Positions 43,628 through 53,673 of a stretch of DNA of 64,000 bases are shown one piece after another. Each line of letters opens with the position of its first letter. The stretch's first letter is position 1. The DNA is taken from the NCBI GenBank assembly GCA_964552465.1, contig CAZKGR010000004.1, forward strand, positions 91,537 to 155,536, read 5' to 3'. A program made the position numbers and the translations under genes. This DNA is from BMS3BBIN04 sp964552465 (GTDB lineage: Bacteria; Electryoneota; Electryoneia; Electryoneales; Electryoneaceae). The notes beneath the pieces are model-generated. The model saw only the letters and a list, made by a program, of their open reading frames with translations. It was not told the DNA's origin and did no database searches.

Positions 43628-43857
43628 GGGTTCGTTTTTTGACAGGTTCAAGAGGATTTGGTGTCTCGCGGGTCGTGCACTTGCGTAATTCTGACACTAT
43701 CTTCCGGGCCACTACGTGACATTTTTGTACGAACTTTAGCAGTTGTTTTGATAGTTTTGTGACACGCTATGACTAGCCCCTTGGGGGTTGTCTAGTGTGG
43801 TTTCTGGTAATTGGGATCGGATAGGAATCCGATCCGGAAACTCAGGAGAGTGACCTC
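43628..43857. promoter_or_regulatory. 230-bp gap between atpB and atpE with an imperfect inverted repeat
   Basis: No gene is supported here, although it lies inside the ATP synthase operon. ACTAG-CCCC (43772-43780) can pair with GGGG and CTAGT (43783-43796) across an asymmetric bulge. The preceding 60 bases are T-rich (GTTTTGATAGTTTTGTGAC). An internal promoter or mRNA processing region that raises subunit c output is plausible, because c is needed in about ten copies, but it is inferred. Confidence 0.4.
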
Positions 43858-44076
43858 ATGGAGTGGGGATTCTTCGGTGCGGCGTTAGGCGCCGGTATTG
43901 TAACGCTTGGGGCGGGCCTGGGTATCGGCATGATCGGTGGCCACGCGATGGACGGTATTGCCCGTCAGCCAGAAGCGTCTGGTAAGATCTTCACCCCGAT
44001 GATCGTCTCTGCGGCGCTCATCGAAGGTGTCGCCTTCTTTAACGCTGTTATCTGCTTGTTGATCGCCCTGAAGTAG
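43858..44076 (+). CDS. atpE: ATP synthase F0 subunit c
   Basis: The 72-residue hairpin protein forms the rotor ring. It has two membrane helices, the polar loop RQP (36-38) and the ion-binding Glu56 in LIEGVAFF. The first helix has no Gln and Glu56 is followed by Gly, so the sodium-binding signature is absent and proton coupling is likely. A good CAGGAGAG site precedes the ATG. Confidence 0.96.
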   Translation: MEWGFFGAALGAGIVTLGAGLGIGMIGGHAMDGIARQPEASGKIFTPMIVSAALIEGVAFFNAVICLLIALK

Positions 44077-44102
44077 GTTTGAATCGGAAGCGAGGAGTAA
44101 AG

Positions 44103-44678
44103 ATGAGGACACGACTATCCCTCGTCGCTCCCGCTCTGCTCGTGGGCGCCGTATCTGTGCAAGCCTCCGAGGCGGAGGGGTTAGGGAGCTTGGTGAGTTT
44201 GGCTCCTGGCAGCATGCTTTACACGTTGATAACGTTTACGCTGCTGCTGCTCATCCTGTGGAAGTTTGCTTGGGGACCGATCGTCAAGGGCCTTGAATCG
44301 CGTGAGGATGGTATCCGCAATGCGATTGAAAAGGCGCAGAGTGATCGGGACGAGGCTGCCAAGATGCTCGCGGAGTATGAGCAGAAGTTACGGGCGACCT
44401 CGACCGAGATCTCGGATCGTTTGAATCGTGCTGAGAAGGATGCACAGCAGACGATCGAATCGGCGAAGCAGCAGGCGCGTGAGGAAGCAGAAAAGTTGCG
44501 TGAGCAGGCGAAGCAGGAGATCGAAGCTTCGAAGGACAAGGTTGCAGCGGAGCTGCGGGCTGAGATGGCGAAGTTGGCCAGCCAGGTTGCAGGTGCGGCA
44601 ATCGGAGAGAGCTTTGATCGCGACGATCACCTGCGCATCATCCAGAAGCGTCTTGAACAGGTGGAGAGCGCCTCGTGA
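44103..44678 (+). CDS. atpF: ATP synthase F0 subunit b
   Basis: The 191-residue stator protein has a membrane helix (about 40-58; LYTLITFTLLLLILWKFAW) and a long charged coiled coil (about 65-170) that reaches F1. Unusually, it begins with a second hydrophobic stretch resembling a signal peptide (RLSLVAPALLVGAVSVQAS, about 4-22). ATG 44103 follows GCGAGGAG; an in-frame ATG/TTG-type start further up at 44079 is less likely. It overlaps atpH by 4 bp. Confidence 0.92.
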   Translation: MRTRLSLVAPALLVGAVSVQASEAEGLGSLVSLAPGSMLYTLITFTLLLLILWKFAWGPIVKGLESREDGIRNAIEKAQSDRDEAAKMLAEYEQKLRATSTEISDRLNRAEKDAQQTIESAKQQAREEAEKLREQAKQEIEASKDKVAAELRAEMAKLASQVAGAAIGESFDRDDHLRIIQKRLEQVESAS

Positions 44679-45214
44679 GCGATCCGAAGCTAGGACGCCG
44701 GTACGCGCAAGCGTTGTTCAATGCCGCAAAAGAGGCTGGGGCAGCGTCAGAAGTGACGTCCGCGATGAATGAAACCATCGCGTCGTTACTGGACGACAAG
44801 ACCTTCACAGTCTGGTGGCGAAGTCGTCGAATACCTCTGCCAAACAAGGTTGAGGCACTTGACAGGGCGCTGAAGGACGTGCATGTCATTGTCCGTCAGT
44901 TTCTCAAGCTGCTTCTCGAGAAGAAGCGTGAGGAAATTCTGGCTGATGCAGTCAATGAGTACCGGATTATTGCTGACCGCGAGGCCGGTGTTATCCGGGC
45001 TGTGTTGACGACATCTGTCGAGCTGAAGGATGACGAGCTGCAACCGTTCCGCGAGATGTTATTGAAGCATGCGGGTGGTGAAGCGATGCTTGAGCATGAG
45101 GTTGATGCGGGCCTGATTGGCGGTTTCCGGCTTCGGTACGGCGACAAGGTGATTGACGGCAGCGTTTCGAGAGCGTTGGAGACGTTGAATCGCAGGATGA
45201 CAGCCGGCGTTTAG
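44675..45214 (+). CDS. atpH: ATP synthase F1 subunit delta
   Basis: The 179-residue subunit joins the stator stalk to the alpha3-beta3 head. It starts at GTG 44675, overlapping atpF. The N-terminal helical domain (GRRYAQALFNAAKEAG) and the C-terminal DAGLIGGFRLRYGDKVIDGSVSRALETL segment are typical of the family. Confidence 0.93.
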   Translation: MSDPKLGRRYAQALFNAAKEAGAASEVTSAMNETIASLLDDKTFTVWWRSRRIPLPNKVEALDRALKDVHVIVRQFLKLLLEKKREEILADAVNEYRIIADREAGVIRAVLTTSVELKDDELQPFREMLLKHAGGEAMLEHEVDAGLIGGFRLRYGDKVIDGSVSRALETLNRRMTAGV

Positions 45215-45269
45215 GCTGTTCATCGGGGCGACAATGAGGGGCTGCGGCGTGCGCGTCGTGGCGATGGTT

Positions 45270-45285
45270 CCAGGCTAGTGCCTGG
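45270..45285. repeat. Hairpin between atpH and atpA
   Basis: CCAGGC and GCCTGG form a perfect 6-bp stem with a TAGT loop in a GC-rich 111-bp gap. It is one of four hairpins in the four gaps that separate the F1 genes. Confidence 0.6.
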
Positions 45286-45325
45286 TGCCGTGGTGAGTTC
45301 ATCAGTTGGCTCGTTGGAGGAGTCG

Positions 45326-46837
<1,512 letters not shown>

Positions 46838-46863
46838 TTTTTCCGCAGTGGAGGGATGCCTGG

Positions 46864-46896
46864 GGCGCGCTTGCCAGGGAGGGTAAATGGCGCGCC
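46864..46896. repeat. Hairpin between atpA and atpG
   Basis: GGCGCGC (46864-46870) pairs perfectly with GCGCGCC (46890-46896) across a 19-nt loop. It lies early in the 141-bp gap. Confidence 0.6.
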
Positions 46897-46978
46897 TCGG
46901 ACCTGCGGTTGATGTAGATAATCAGACGCATTTTCCTGATGCAAAATCAGGATTGAGATCGTTTCCGAAGGAAGTTGA

Positions 46979-47857
46979 ATGCCTTCACTGAAACAGATTA
47001 AGCGCCGAATCAGTTCGGTCAACAACACGAAGCAGATCACTCGCGCGATGAAGATGGTGTCCGCGGCAAAGTTGCGTCGTGCTCAGGAATCGATGATGGC
47101 GGCGCGTCCCTATTCGGACCGGTTGCGTGATCTGATTCGCGATCTCGCAGCTCGAACGGATCGGAACAAGCATCCGTTGCTGGCGGAACGCGAACCCAAG
47201 CATGTCGGCGTGGTAGTTGTAACGTCTGATCGTGGGCTCGCTGGCAGTTTCAACATGAATGTGAATCGTCGTGCTCTGAACCTGATCAAGGAGTTGGAGC
47301 AGGATGCGGAAGATGTACGCCTGATCGCGGTTGGGCGCAATTCCTATAATTTCTTCCGCAAACTCGGTTACGATTTCATTCAGCATCATATCGGTTTGAG
47401 TAAAGACTTCTCTTTTGGCAAGGTGCTATCCATCGGTGATGCAGTTCGCACCGAATACATCAAGGGATTCACTATAGACGAAGGGCTGGACCGCGTTTAT
47501 CTCGTGTACAACGAGTTCAAGAACGTGATTCAGCAGGAAATCGTTGTTGAACAACTATTTCCGATTGTCCCTGAGTTGAAGTCCGATGAGAAGTATCCGG
47601 TTGACAATTTGTACGAGCCCAGCGAGCCGGATGTGTTGGATAGCATTCTGCCGCGTTATGCGAACGTGATGCTGTGGCGCGTATTGCTGGAGAGTTTCGC
47701 TGCGGAGCATGCTGCACGCATGAACGCGATGGAGAATGCGACGAAGAACGCTGGCGAATTGATCGACCGTTTGACATTACAGTACAACAAGGCCCGCCAG
47801 GCTGCGATTACGAACGAGATTCTGGAAGTAGTCGCTGGCGCGGAAGGGTTAGAATGA
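46979..47857 (+). CDS. atpG: ATP synthase F1 subunit gamma
   Basis: The 292-residue central-shaft subunit has the N-terminal helix LKQIKRRISSVNNTKQITRAMKMVSAAKLRRAQ (in part) and the C-terminal helix AARMNAMENATKNAGELIDRL, both diagnostic. It has normal length and starts behind CCGAAGGAAG. Confidence 0.97.
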   Translation: MPSLKQIKRRISSVNNTKQITRAMKMVSAAKLRRAQESMMAARPYSDRLRDLIRDLAARTDRNKHPLLAEREPKHVGVVVVTSDRGLAGSFNMNVNRRALNLIKELEQDAEDVRLIAVGRNSYNFFRKLGYDFIQHHIGLSKDFSFGKVLSIGDAVRTEYIKGFTIDEGLDRVYLVYNEFKNVIQQEIVVEQLFPIVPELKSDEKYPVDNLYEPSEPDVLDSILPRYANVMLWRVLLESFAAEHAARMNAMENATKNAGELIDRLTLQYNKARQAAITNEILEVVAGAEGLE

Positions 47858-47859
47858 TT

Positions 47860-47879
47860 GTCCCGCCTTGCTGGCGGAC
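47860..47879. repeat. Hairpin between atpG and atpD
   Basis: GTCC-GCC pairs with GGCGGAC (7 bp, one bulged C, loop TTGCT). It begins 3 bp after the atpG stop and ends 20 bp before the atpD start. Confidence 0.55.
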
Positions 47880-47899
47880 GCCGCACTGAGAGGGTACAG

Positions 47900-49366
47900 A
47901 TGGCGGAAGGTGCAAAGGGATCCATCAAGCAGATCATGGGCGTTGTTGTGGACGTGGCCTTTGACGAAAAGGACATGCCACCTCTTTACCAGGCCCTTAG
48001 AATTGACCGTGGTGAAGAGCCTCTGATTTTGGAAGTGCAGCAGCACTTGGGTGGTGGCGTTGTCCGCGCAGTCGCGATGGACTCGGCGGACGGCCTCGTA
48101 CGTGGCCAGGAAGTCAGCGACTCGGGTCAGCCGATCGCGGTTCCGGTTGGCGCGCCAACACTCGGTCGTTTGATCAATGTGACTGGCGATCCGATCGACG
48201 GTCTCGGTCCGATCGAAGCGGAAAAGCGTCCGATCCACCAGCCCGCACCGAAGTTGGAAGACTTGACCGTACACCCGGAGATGTTGGAAACGGGGATCAA
48301 GGTTCTCGACCTGATTCAGCCGATTCTCAAGGGTGGTAAGGTTGGTCTGTTCGGTGGCGCGGGTGTTGGCAAGACCGTTATCGTGCAGGAGCTGATCAAC
48401 AACATCGCCAAGGGACACGGCGGTATTTCCGTGTTCGCGGGTGTTGGTGAACGTACCCGTGAAGGCAACGACCTGCTTCGTGAAATGGTCGAAGCTGGCG
48501 TGATGGACTTCGGCAGCGAATTCGACACGCACGAGTTCGATCTGAGCAAGGTCGACCGGGAAGCATTGAAGAATTCCAAGGTGGCGATGTCGTTCGGCCA
48601 GATGAACGAGCCTCCGGGTGCGCGTCTACGGGTAGCGTTGTCCGGCCTGACCATCGCGGAAGCGTTCCGTGATGAGGGCAAGGACGTGTTGATGTTCGTT
48701 GACAACATCTTCCGTTTCACCCAGGCGGGTTCGGAAGTGTCGGCGTTGCTCGGTCGTATGCCGTCTGCGGTAGGTTACCAGCCGACGTTGTCGACGGAGA
48801 TGGGCCAGCTTCAGGAACGTATTACGTCAACTAAGGTTGGCTCGATTACGTCTGTCCAGGCGGTTTATGTCCCGGCTGATGACTTAACCGACCCGGCACC
48901 AGCGACTACCTTTGCGCACCTTGATGCGACGACGGTGTTGAGCCGTGAAATCGCGGCCCGTGCGCTGTATCCGGCCGTCGATCCGCTGGACTCTTCAAGC
49001 CGAATTCTCGACCCGAACATCATCGGTGCTGATCACTACGCGATTACACGTGCGGTGCAGGAAATCCTGCAGCGTTACAAGGATCTGCAGGACATCATCG
49101 CGATTCTCGGTATGGACGAGTTGAGCGACGAGGACAAGCAGGTCGTTTCACGCGCACGTCGTTTGCAGAACTTCCTGACGCAGCCGTTCCACGTCGCGGA
49201 AGCCTTTACCGGCCGTCCGGGTGTGTATGTGAGCATCGAGGAGAGCATTCGCGGCTTCAAGATGATTGTGAATGGCGAGTGCGACCACATGCCGGAACAG
49301 GCGTTCTACATGTGTGGCGATATTGACGAAGCGTTTGAAAACGCGAAGAAGCTGGAAGCAGCGTAA
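47900..49366 (+). CDS. atpD: ATP synthase F1 subunit beta (catalytic)
   Basis: The 488-residue catalytic subunit has Walker A GGAGVGKT (about 155-162), the GERTREGNDL catalytic Glu region, and the Walker B Asp in VLMFVDNIFRFTQAGSE. I used ATG 47900 behind GAGAGGG. Sequence and length are standard. It makes ATP at the alpha-beta interface. Confidence 0.98.
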   Translation: MAEGAKGSIKQIMGVVVDVAFDEKDMPPLYQALRIDRGEEPLILEVQQHLGGGVVRAVAMDSADGLVRGQEVSDSGQPIAVPVGAPTLGRLINVTGDPIDGLGPIEAEKRPIHQPAPKLEDLTVHPEMLETGIKVLDLIQPILKGGKVGLFGGAGVGKTVIVQELINNIAKGHGGISVFAGVGERTREGNDLLREMVEAGVMDFGSEFDTHEFDLSKVDREALKNSKVAMSFGQMNEPPGARLRVALSGLTIAEAFRDEGKDVLMFVDNIFRFTQAGSEVSALLGRMPSAVGYQPTLSTEMGQLQERITSTKVGSITSVQAVYVPADDLTDPAPATTFAHLDATTVLSREIAARALYPAVDPLDSSSRILDPNIIGADHYAITRAVQEILQRYKDLQDIIAILGMDELSDEDKQVVSRARRLQNFLTQPFHVAEAFTGRPGVYVSIEESIRGFKMIVNGECDHMPEQAFYMCGDIDEAFENAKKLEAA

Positions 49367-49376
49367 TTAATCTTGC

Positions 49377-49399
49377 CCGTGTTGGCTCCGCCAACGCGG
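49377..49399. repeat. Hairpin between atpD and atpC
   Basis: CCGTGTTGGC and GCCAACGCGG form a 10-bp stem with one T-G pair and a TCC loop. The arms match the hairpin before fabD (24056-24076). Confidence 0.65.
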
Positions 49400-49423
49400 C
49401 AGCGCTAAAGTCGGATAACGACA

Positions 49424-49831
49424 ATGGCAGAAACACTGAAGCTTGAGATCATTTCCCCATCGGGAACGGTTTACTCCGGCGATGTAGAACACGTTCGGGC
49501 TCCAGGCCAGGACGGGTCCTTCGGCGTGCTCGCAAACCACACTCCGATGATCGCAGCCTTGGAGATCGGCCAGATTGAGGCGAATACTCCGGGTGGTGGA
49601 AACGATGTTTTCGCAACATCTGGCGGGGTTGCTGAAGTTCACGGCGACAGGGTAGTGATCCTCGCAGAAACAGCTGAGGCGAGGACGAGTATTGATGTTG
49701 CTCGTGCGGAGGCTTCTGCCAAACGTGCGGAAGATCGTCTCGAAACTGATGCCGACAACATTGATTTTGAGCGTGCGAGTTCAGCCCTGATGCGGGCTCT
49801 CAATCGTGTTCGTGTTGTGAAGAGCGTCTGA
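49424..49831 (+). CDS. atpC: ATP synthase F1 subunit epsilon
   Basis: The 135-residue subunit has the N-terminal beta sandwich (LEIISPSGTVYSGDVEHVRAPG and GSFGVLANHTPMIAAL) and a C-terminal helical pair rich in Ala and charged residues. It couples gamma rotation to catalysis and can inhibit ATP hydrolysis. It is the last gene of the operon, with a terminator 38 bp on. Confidence 0.95.
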   Translation: MAETLKLEIISPSGTVYSGDVEHVRAPGQDGSFGVLANHTPMIAALEIGQIEANTPGGGNDVFATSGGVAEVHGDRVVILAETAEARTSIDVARAEASAKRAEDRLETDADNIDFERASSALMRALNRVRVVKSV

Positions 49832-49869
49832 TCGGTGATCGGTCGATTGACTTAGAAACAATATTTCGT

Positions 49870-49896
49870 CCCGTGACAATGTCGCGGGGCGTTTTT
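49870..49896 (+). terminator. Intrinsic terminator of the ATP synthase operon
   Basis: CCCGTGAC (49870-49877) and GTCGCGGG (49881-49888) form an 8-bp stem with one T-G pair and an AAT loop; GTTTTT begins two bases later. Confidence 0.85.
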
Positions 49897-49916
49897 AATT
49901 CCATTAGATTTACGGC

Positions 49917-50924
49917 ATGCGAATTCTTGATTCGATCATATCCAGCTATTTGTCGCGCCAGATAACGGCCGTGCATTCGCTCAAGCAAGTTAATTCCTCG
50001 GCTCCATTGGAAATTCCACTACCGTTTGACGATGCGTTCTGGTATCGAGGCGATGGCGGGACTCAGCTCGCATGCTGGGTGGTAGAACCGGGCATGTGGA
50101 CGGTCGAGATTGTTGACAAAGAACCTGAGCGTTCTCGTGATGAAGAGCGTTGGTTCACGTATCAGGCACCACCCCGCGCTGATGATTCTCGCCCGTGGGT
50201 TGTCATCATGCCCGACAGTGAGCAACGGACGTCGCCTGAGTTTCGTGGGACTATCCTGCTTCTTCATGGCTGGAAGGATTCTGTGCTCGAGCGTCCGTAT
50301 TTGCGAGGATTAGCGGTTCTGCTCGCGGGTGACGGGTATCGTGTGGTGCTTCCGGAGTTGCGTGGGTACGGTCGTTCTCGTGGCGACTATATCAGCTTTG
50401 GTCTACATGAACAGTATGACATACAGTTGCTGCTCGATGAGCTGGAAAACCGCTACTCCAACAGTGGTCCCGTAGGTATTCTCGGCCATTCGTACGGTGG
50501 CAACATCGCGATGATGGCAACAGCGTTGGATGATAGAATTCGTGCGGCGGTGGTAGTTTCAGCTCCACACGATTTGCGTGAGATTCTGCCGGTATCTGTC
50601 AAGAGGTACGAGCCTCGTCTCGCCTGGTTGGTTTCGAGTAATGCCATGGACATGGCCATGCGTAAAGCGAACAAGCGAACAGGTCTGGATTTCTCAGAAT
50701 CCAATGCGATGCTGGCGATACAGAAGACTGACAGGCCCGTGCTTCTCATACATGGAGGTAAGGATATTACGATCCCGCCGTACACGAGCGAGATGATCCG
50801 GGATGCGCGTCCGCAAAACACCGAGCATAAGTTCTATCCCGATGAGGCTCATGCCAGCCTGTTCGTGTCAAAGCTCACTGAGATTCATATACGATGTACG
50901 CGATTTTTTGGAACGCATCTCTGA
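49917..50924 (+). CDS. Alpha/beta hydrolase (peptidase S9/S33-like)
   Basis: The 335-residue protein has the oxyanion-hole strand ILLLHGWKDSVLERP (about 103-117), the nucleophile elbow GILGHSYGGNIAM (Ser at about 188), a candidate Asp in PVLLIHGGKDITIPP (about 279-293) and a candidate His in DEAHASLF (about 314-321). The first about 95 residues form an unusual domain rich in Trp and Arg (DAFWYRGDGGTQLACWVVE). There is no signal peptide. Specificity is unknown. It starts 86 bp after atpC, beyond the operon terminator. Confidence 0.82.
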   Translation: MRILDSIISSYLSRQITAVHSLKQVNSSAPLEIPLPFDDAFWYRGDGGTQLACWVVEPGMWTVEIVDKEPERSRDEERWFTYQAPPRADDSRPWVVIMPDSEQRTSPEFRGTILLLHGWKDSVLERPYLRGLAVLLAGDGYRVVLPELRGYGRSRGDYISFGLHEQYDIQLLLDELENRYSNSGPVGILGHSYGGNIAMMATALDDRIRAAVVVSAPHDLREILPVSVKRYEPRLAWLVSSNAMDMAMRKANKRTGLDFSESNAMLAIQKTDRPVLLIHGGKDITIPPYTSEMIRDARPQNTEHKFYPDEAHASLFVSKLTEIHIRCTRFFGTHL

Positions 50925-50925
50925 T

Positions 50926-50948
50926 ATGAGGTCCGGTTCGAGCCTCAT
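50926..50948. terminator. Possible weak terminator between convergent genes
   Basis: ATGAGG pairs with CCTCAT across an 11-nt loop just after the hydrolase stop codon. There is no T-run, so this is tentative. Confidence 0.3.
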
Positions 50949-50995
50949 GTGGTCAGGTCATGGTGTCAAGTGTGATTCTGTATTGAATCGTACGT

Positions 50996-52327
50996 TCACT
51001 TCAGATCGTTCCATTTTTCCACCACTTTTTGAATGGTAGTATCTCCAGATATGATCTCTCTGTAGTTCTGCAGCATAAGACCCCTTGAATCAGCAGCTTC
51101 CGTCTCCCATGATCCTCGCGTTATTTTGAATTCAAACTCTGTGCCTGATCTGAAAACGAATGTGCGACTCCACGATCCGTCTTCATGAGGTTCCAGCGCG
51201 ACTTCTGTCAAATTCCAGTTTCCAAGCTCAGGTAGATTGCCAGTGATGTAAACCAAGTCCGATTCCGGCATTTCGTTGGGGAGAACGCAGATTGTTATAT
51301 GGCGTTTTGGGTATTCCTGCTCAATGAACTCAAGAATCGCCTGTTTCGCTTCGTTGTTTCCATCATCTGTCAATGTCTGTGCGAATTCGAAGAGGACATT
51401 CGGATTGAACACATAGTCATCGGAGTTTGTGACTTTGAGGCTATTGTATTCTTCTAAAGCTGCATCAATTCCACCTGATTTCATGGCTTGCTGTAATCTT
51501 GGTTCCAATGATCTCCGGCCATAGATCCACTTCATACCACGATCGATCAGATCGCCGATAGTGATCATCTCATGATATTTCTCTGGGTAAATATCCACGT
51601 GGGTTTCAAGTCCGCCAAATCCCTTTGCTTCCATCGCGCTGGTGAAGTTCTTGAACATATCCAGGCCAGAATCGTTGTCGCCGATACCGAAATACATTCT
51701 CACTGGCAGGTCGGGTGAGTTTTGGTATAACGTGTCGACCCACGCAACGTCCAGACCACCACCTCCCATGATGTAGTTGTGGAACAGGTCGGTATTTTGT
51801 TCCAGGAGATAAGCATAGAGACAGGTCCCCCACGACCAGGTGAGAAGAGTTCGGTTATGTCTATTGGCGCGGTACTCGCTTTCTACTTTGGGTATCAACT
51901 GTTCTTCGAGAAAGGAGAGGTAGTTGGAACAGCCGAAAACACCTGATTCATCCTTTGTTTTGCCGTACTCAGCCCATCTGTATTCACTCAACCGTTCCGG
52001 CGACCCGTATCCGATTCCGACAACAATGACTTCCCGCTGATCCCAGTCCAGTACCATAGCCAGATCTCTGGCCATGCCGAAACAGAAATCCGCATCCGTC
52101 AGGTAAAGGACGGGGTAGGTTCGTGTATCCGACTCGTAGTAACTGCGGGGAAGGGATATCTGGATGTAATAATCCTTTGCGTGACCACCTTCTGTGTGCA
52201 TCCAAAAGGCTCTGTCGTATTTGTCAGCATCAACAGGAGCTGAAGTATCCTGCAGATATCCACAGGAAGTGAGTAAGCCCAGACTTAAGAAAAGAATGAG
52301 CCGCAACAGGTGCGCTTTCGCCTTCAT
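50996..52327 (-). CDS. Esterase-fold lipoprotein with C-terminal CBM20 domain
   Basis: The 443-residue protein has a lipoprotein signal (LFLSLGLLTSC, lipidated Cys at about 22) and an esterase-D/enterochelin-esterase fold (about 35-270; YPVLYLTDADFCFGMA, REVIVVGIGYGSPERLSEYRW). The likely nucleophile is the Ser in LLTWSWGTCLYAYLL, where the usual G-x-S-x-G reads T-W-S-W-G. The catalytic His could lie in YHEMITIGD. Residues about 345-440 look like a CBM20 starch-binding domain (VYITGNLPELGNWNLTEVAL). It may act on a glycan-bound ester at the cell surface; the substrate is unknown. Confidence 0.78.
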   Translation of the reverse strand: MKAKAHLLRLILFLSLGLLTSCGYLQDTSAPVDADKYDRAFWMHTEGGHAKDYYIQISLPRSYYESDTRTYPVLYLTDADFCFGMARDLAMVLDWDQREVIVVGIGYGSPERLSEYRWAEYGKTKDESGVFGCSNYLSFLEEQLIPKVESEYRANRHNRTLLTWSWGTCLYAYLLEQNTDLFHNYIMGGGGLDVAWVDTLYQNSPDLPVRMYFGIGDNDSGLDMFKNFTSAMEAKGFGGLETHVDIYPEKYHEMITIGDLIDRGMKWIYGRRSLEPRLQQAMKSGGIDAALEEYNSLKVTNSDDYVFNPNVLFEFAQTLTDDGNNEAKQAILEFIEQEYPKRHITICVLPNEMPESDLVYITGNLPELGNWNLTEVALEPHEDGSWSRTFVFRSGTEFEFKITRGSWETEAADSRGLMLQNYREIISGDTTIQKVVEKWNDLK

Positions 52328-52563
52328 AGTCCCCCCTTACATGCTTGTAACCAGCTTGAGACAACGGCTTTGTGTGAAGTGAACTAGACATATGCAATAT
52401 GTTTCTTACAGCCGGTCATCAAACAAGTTAGCCTATATCGAAAAACATTAAACACGAGCAATCCCTTTTTGCAAACGATTTATGGTACAGGAAATTCGGG
52501 GGAGAAAACTTGTTGCCGCTTCCAGTTTGTCACGGGGCGTGACGACACGACCATGTCGGAAAT
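52328..52563. other. Intergenic region upstream of the esterase lipoprotein
   Basis: No gene is supported. The stretch is AT-rich and should contain the promoter of the minus-strand esterase gene; I could not identify a convincing -10/-35 pair. Confidence 0.4.
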
Positions 52564-52590
52564 GAAAAATGCTGCCCAATTGGGCAGCAT
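52564..52590 (-). terminator. Intrinsic terminator of the NagD-like phosphatase gene
   Basis: A perfect 22-bp palindrome (ATGCTGCCCAA / TTGGGCAGCAT, 52569-52590) is followed on the minus strand by a run of T (the AAAAA at 52564-52569 on the plus strand). It lies 31 bp after the stop of the HAD gene. Confidence 0.85.
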
Positions 52591-52621
52591 CTATACATTC
52601 ATCATGAAAGAACGTGTGGTT

Positions 52622-53407
52622 CTACGCTTCGATACCAAGTGCCTTTGGCAGGTCGGCAATCGACGGGATGATCGCGTCCGGCTTGATCGTGGTGCGTTTG
52701 ATGAAATCGAAATCGTACTTGCCGGTTTTGACCAGAACGGTTTTGATCCCGAGACGTTGCGCACCGTGAATATCGGATTCTATATCATCTCCGACCATCA
52801 GCGTATATTCTGGTCGAACCTGGATGCGTTGCAGTAATCCTCGGAAATATCCGGGTGCCGGTTTGCCGACGACTTCAGCCTGCCGTCCGGTCGCGTACTC
52901 GACCGCTGCGACGTATGGTCCAAGATCGAGTCGCAGTCCGCCCTGGTCACGCCAGAAGCGGTTCTTCTGCAATGCGATCAGGTTGGCGCCAGAGAACGTC
53001 AGTCGAAAGATTTCGTCAATGATTTCGGGGGTAAACTTGTCCCCGAGATCGCCCATGACGACCGCTCCGACATCTCGTCGTTGTACGCGCAGTCCCTCGA
53101 AGTCTTCCATCACGCCATCGTTAACAAACAGCGCTGCCGAAGAACGTTTCATCTGCATGATTTTTTCGCGTGCGATGATCGCAGGGCAGATAATGTCGTC
53201 GTCGGTGAGTTGGAAGCCGAGCTTCTGCAGTTGTTCCTGGAGCTTGCGTCTTGGTTTACGTGTTGTGTTTGTGACATAGGTGACGCCGACGCCGAGCGAT
53301 TTCAGCTTGTTAACAGTCGCTGTTCCTCCCGGAATGGGGAGGTCGCCGAGCATGAGGACGCCGTCAATGTCGAGCAGAACGTGTTTAATGCCGCGAATTG
53401 TAGCCAT
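52622..53407 (-). CDS. HAD-superfamily IIA phosphatase (NagD/HDHD2-like)
   Basis: The 261-residue protein has the HAD motifs DIDGVLMLG (about 13-21, nucleophile and acid Asp), YVTNTTRKP (about 44-52), KPAPGYF with the motif III Lys, and VGDDIESDIHGAQ (motif IV, about 216-228). A C2-type cap lies between motifs II and III. Relatives dephosphorylate sugar phosphates, nucleotides or phospholysine/phosphohistidine. The substrate here is not known. It is a single-gene unit. Confidence 0.88.
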   Translation of the reverse strand: MATIRGIKHVLLDIDGVLMLGDLPIPGGTATVNKLKSLGVGVTYVTNTTRKPRRKLQEQLQKLGFQLTDDDIICPAIIAREKIMQMKRSSAALFVNDGVMEDFEGLRVQRRDVGAVVMGDLGDKFTPEIIDEIFRLTFSGANLIALQKNRFWRDQGGLRLDLGPYVAAVEYATGRQAEVVGKPAPGYFRGLLQRIQVRPEYTLMVGDDIESDIHGAQRLGIKTVLVKTGKYDFDFIKRTTIKPDAIIPSIADLPKALGIEA

Positions 53408-53673
53408 GGAGTTGCAGTCAGGTTAGGTGTGAATGGGGCATTTTTAGAGCGTCGCACAATATATGAGGGTAGTTAAATTTTGCCAGCGATCAGCTCGACC
53501 TCCTGGAGACGTTCACCGCTCTTAATATCTTGTTCAATTACGGGCAATTGGGTACATCAATCAGCTTGCCTGTTGAGTGGTGTGCGGCTATCTTTGGGCG
53601 ACCCAGAGCAGGTATTGTAATCTGTTCACCCACATAGTTCTGCCGTTCTACCCTGACCAGCCGGGAAGCCTTC

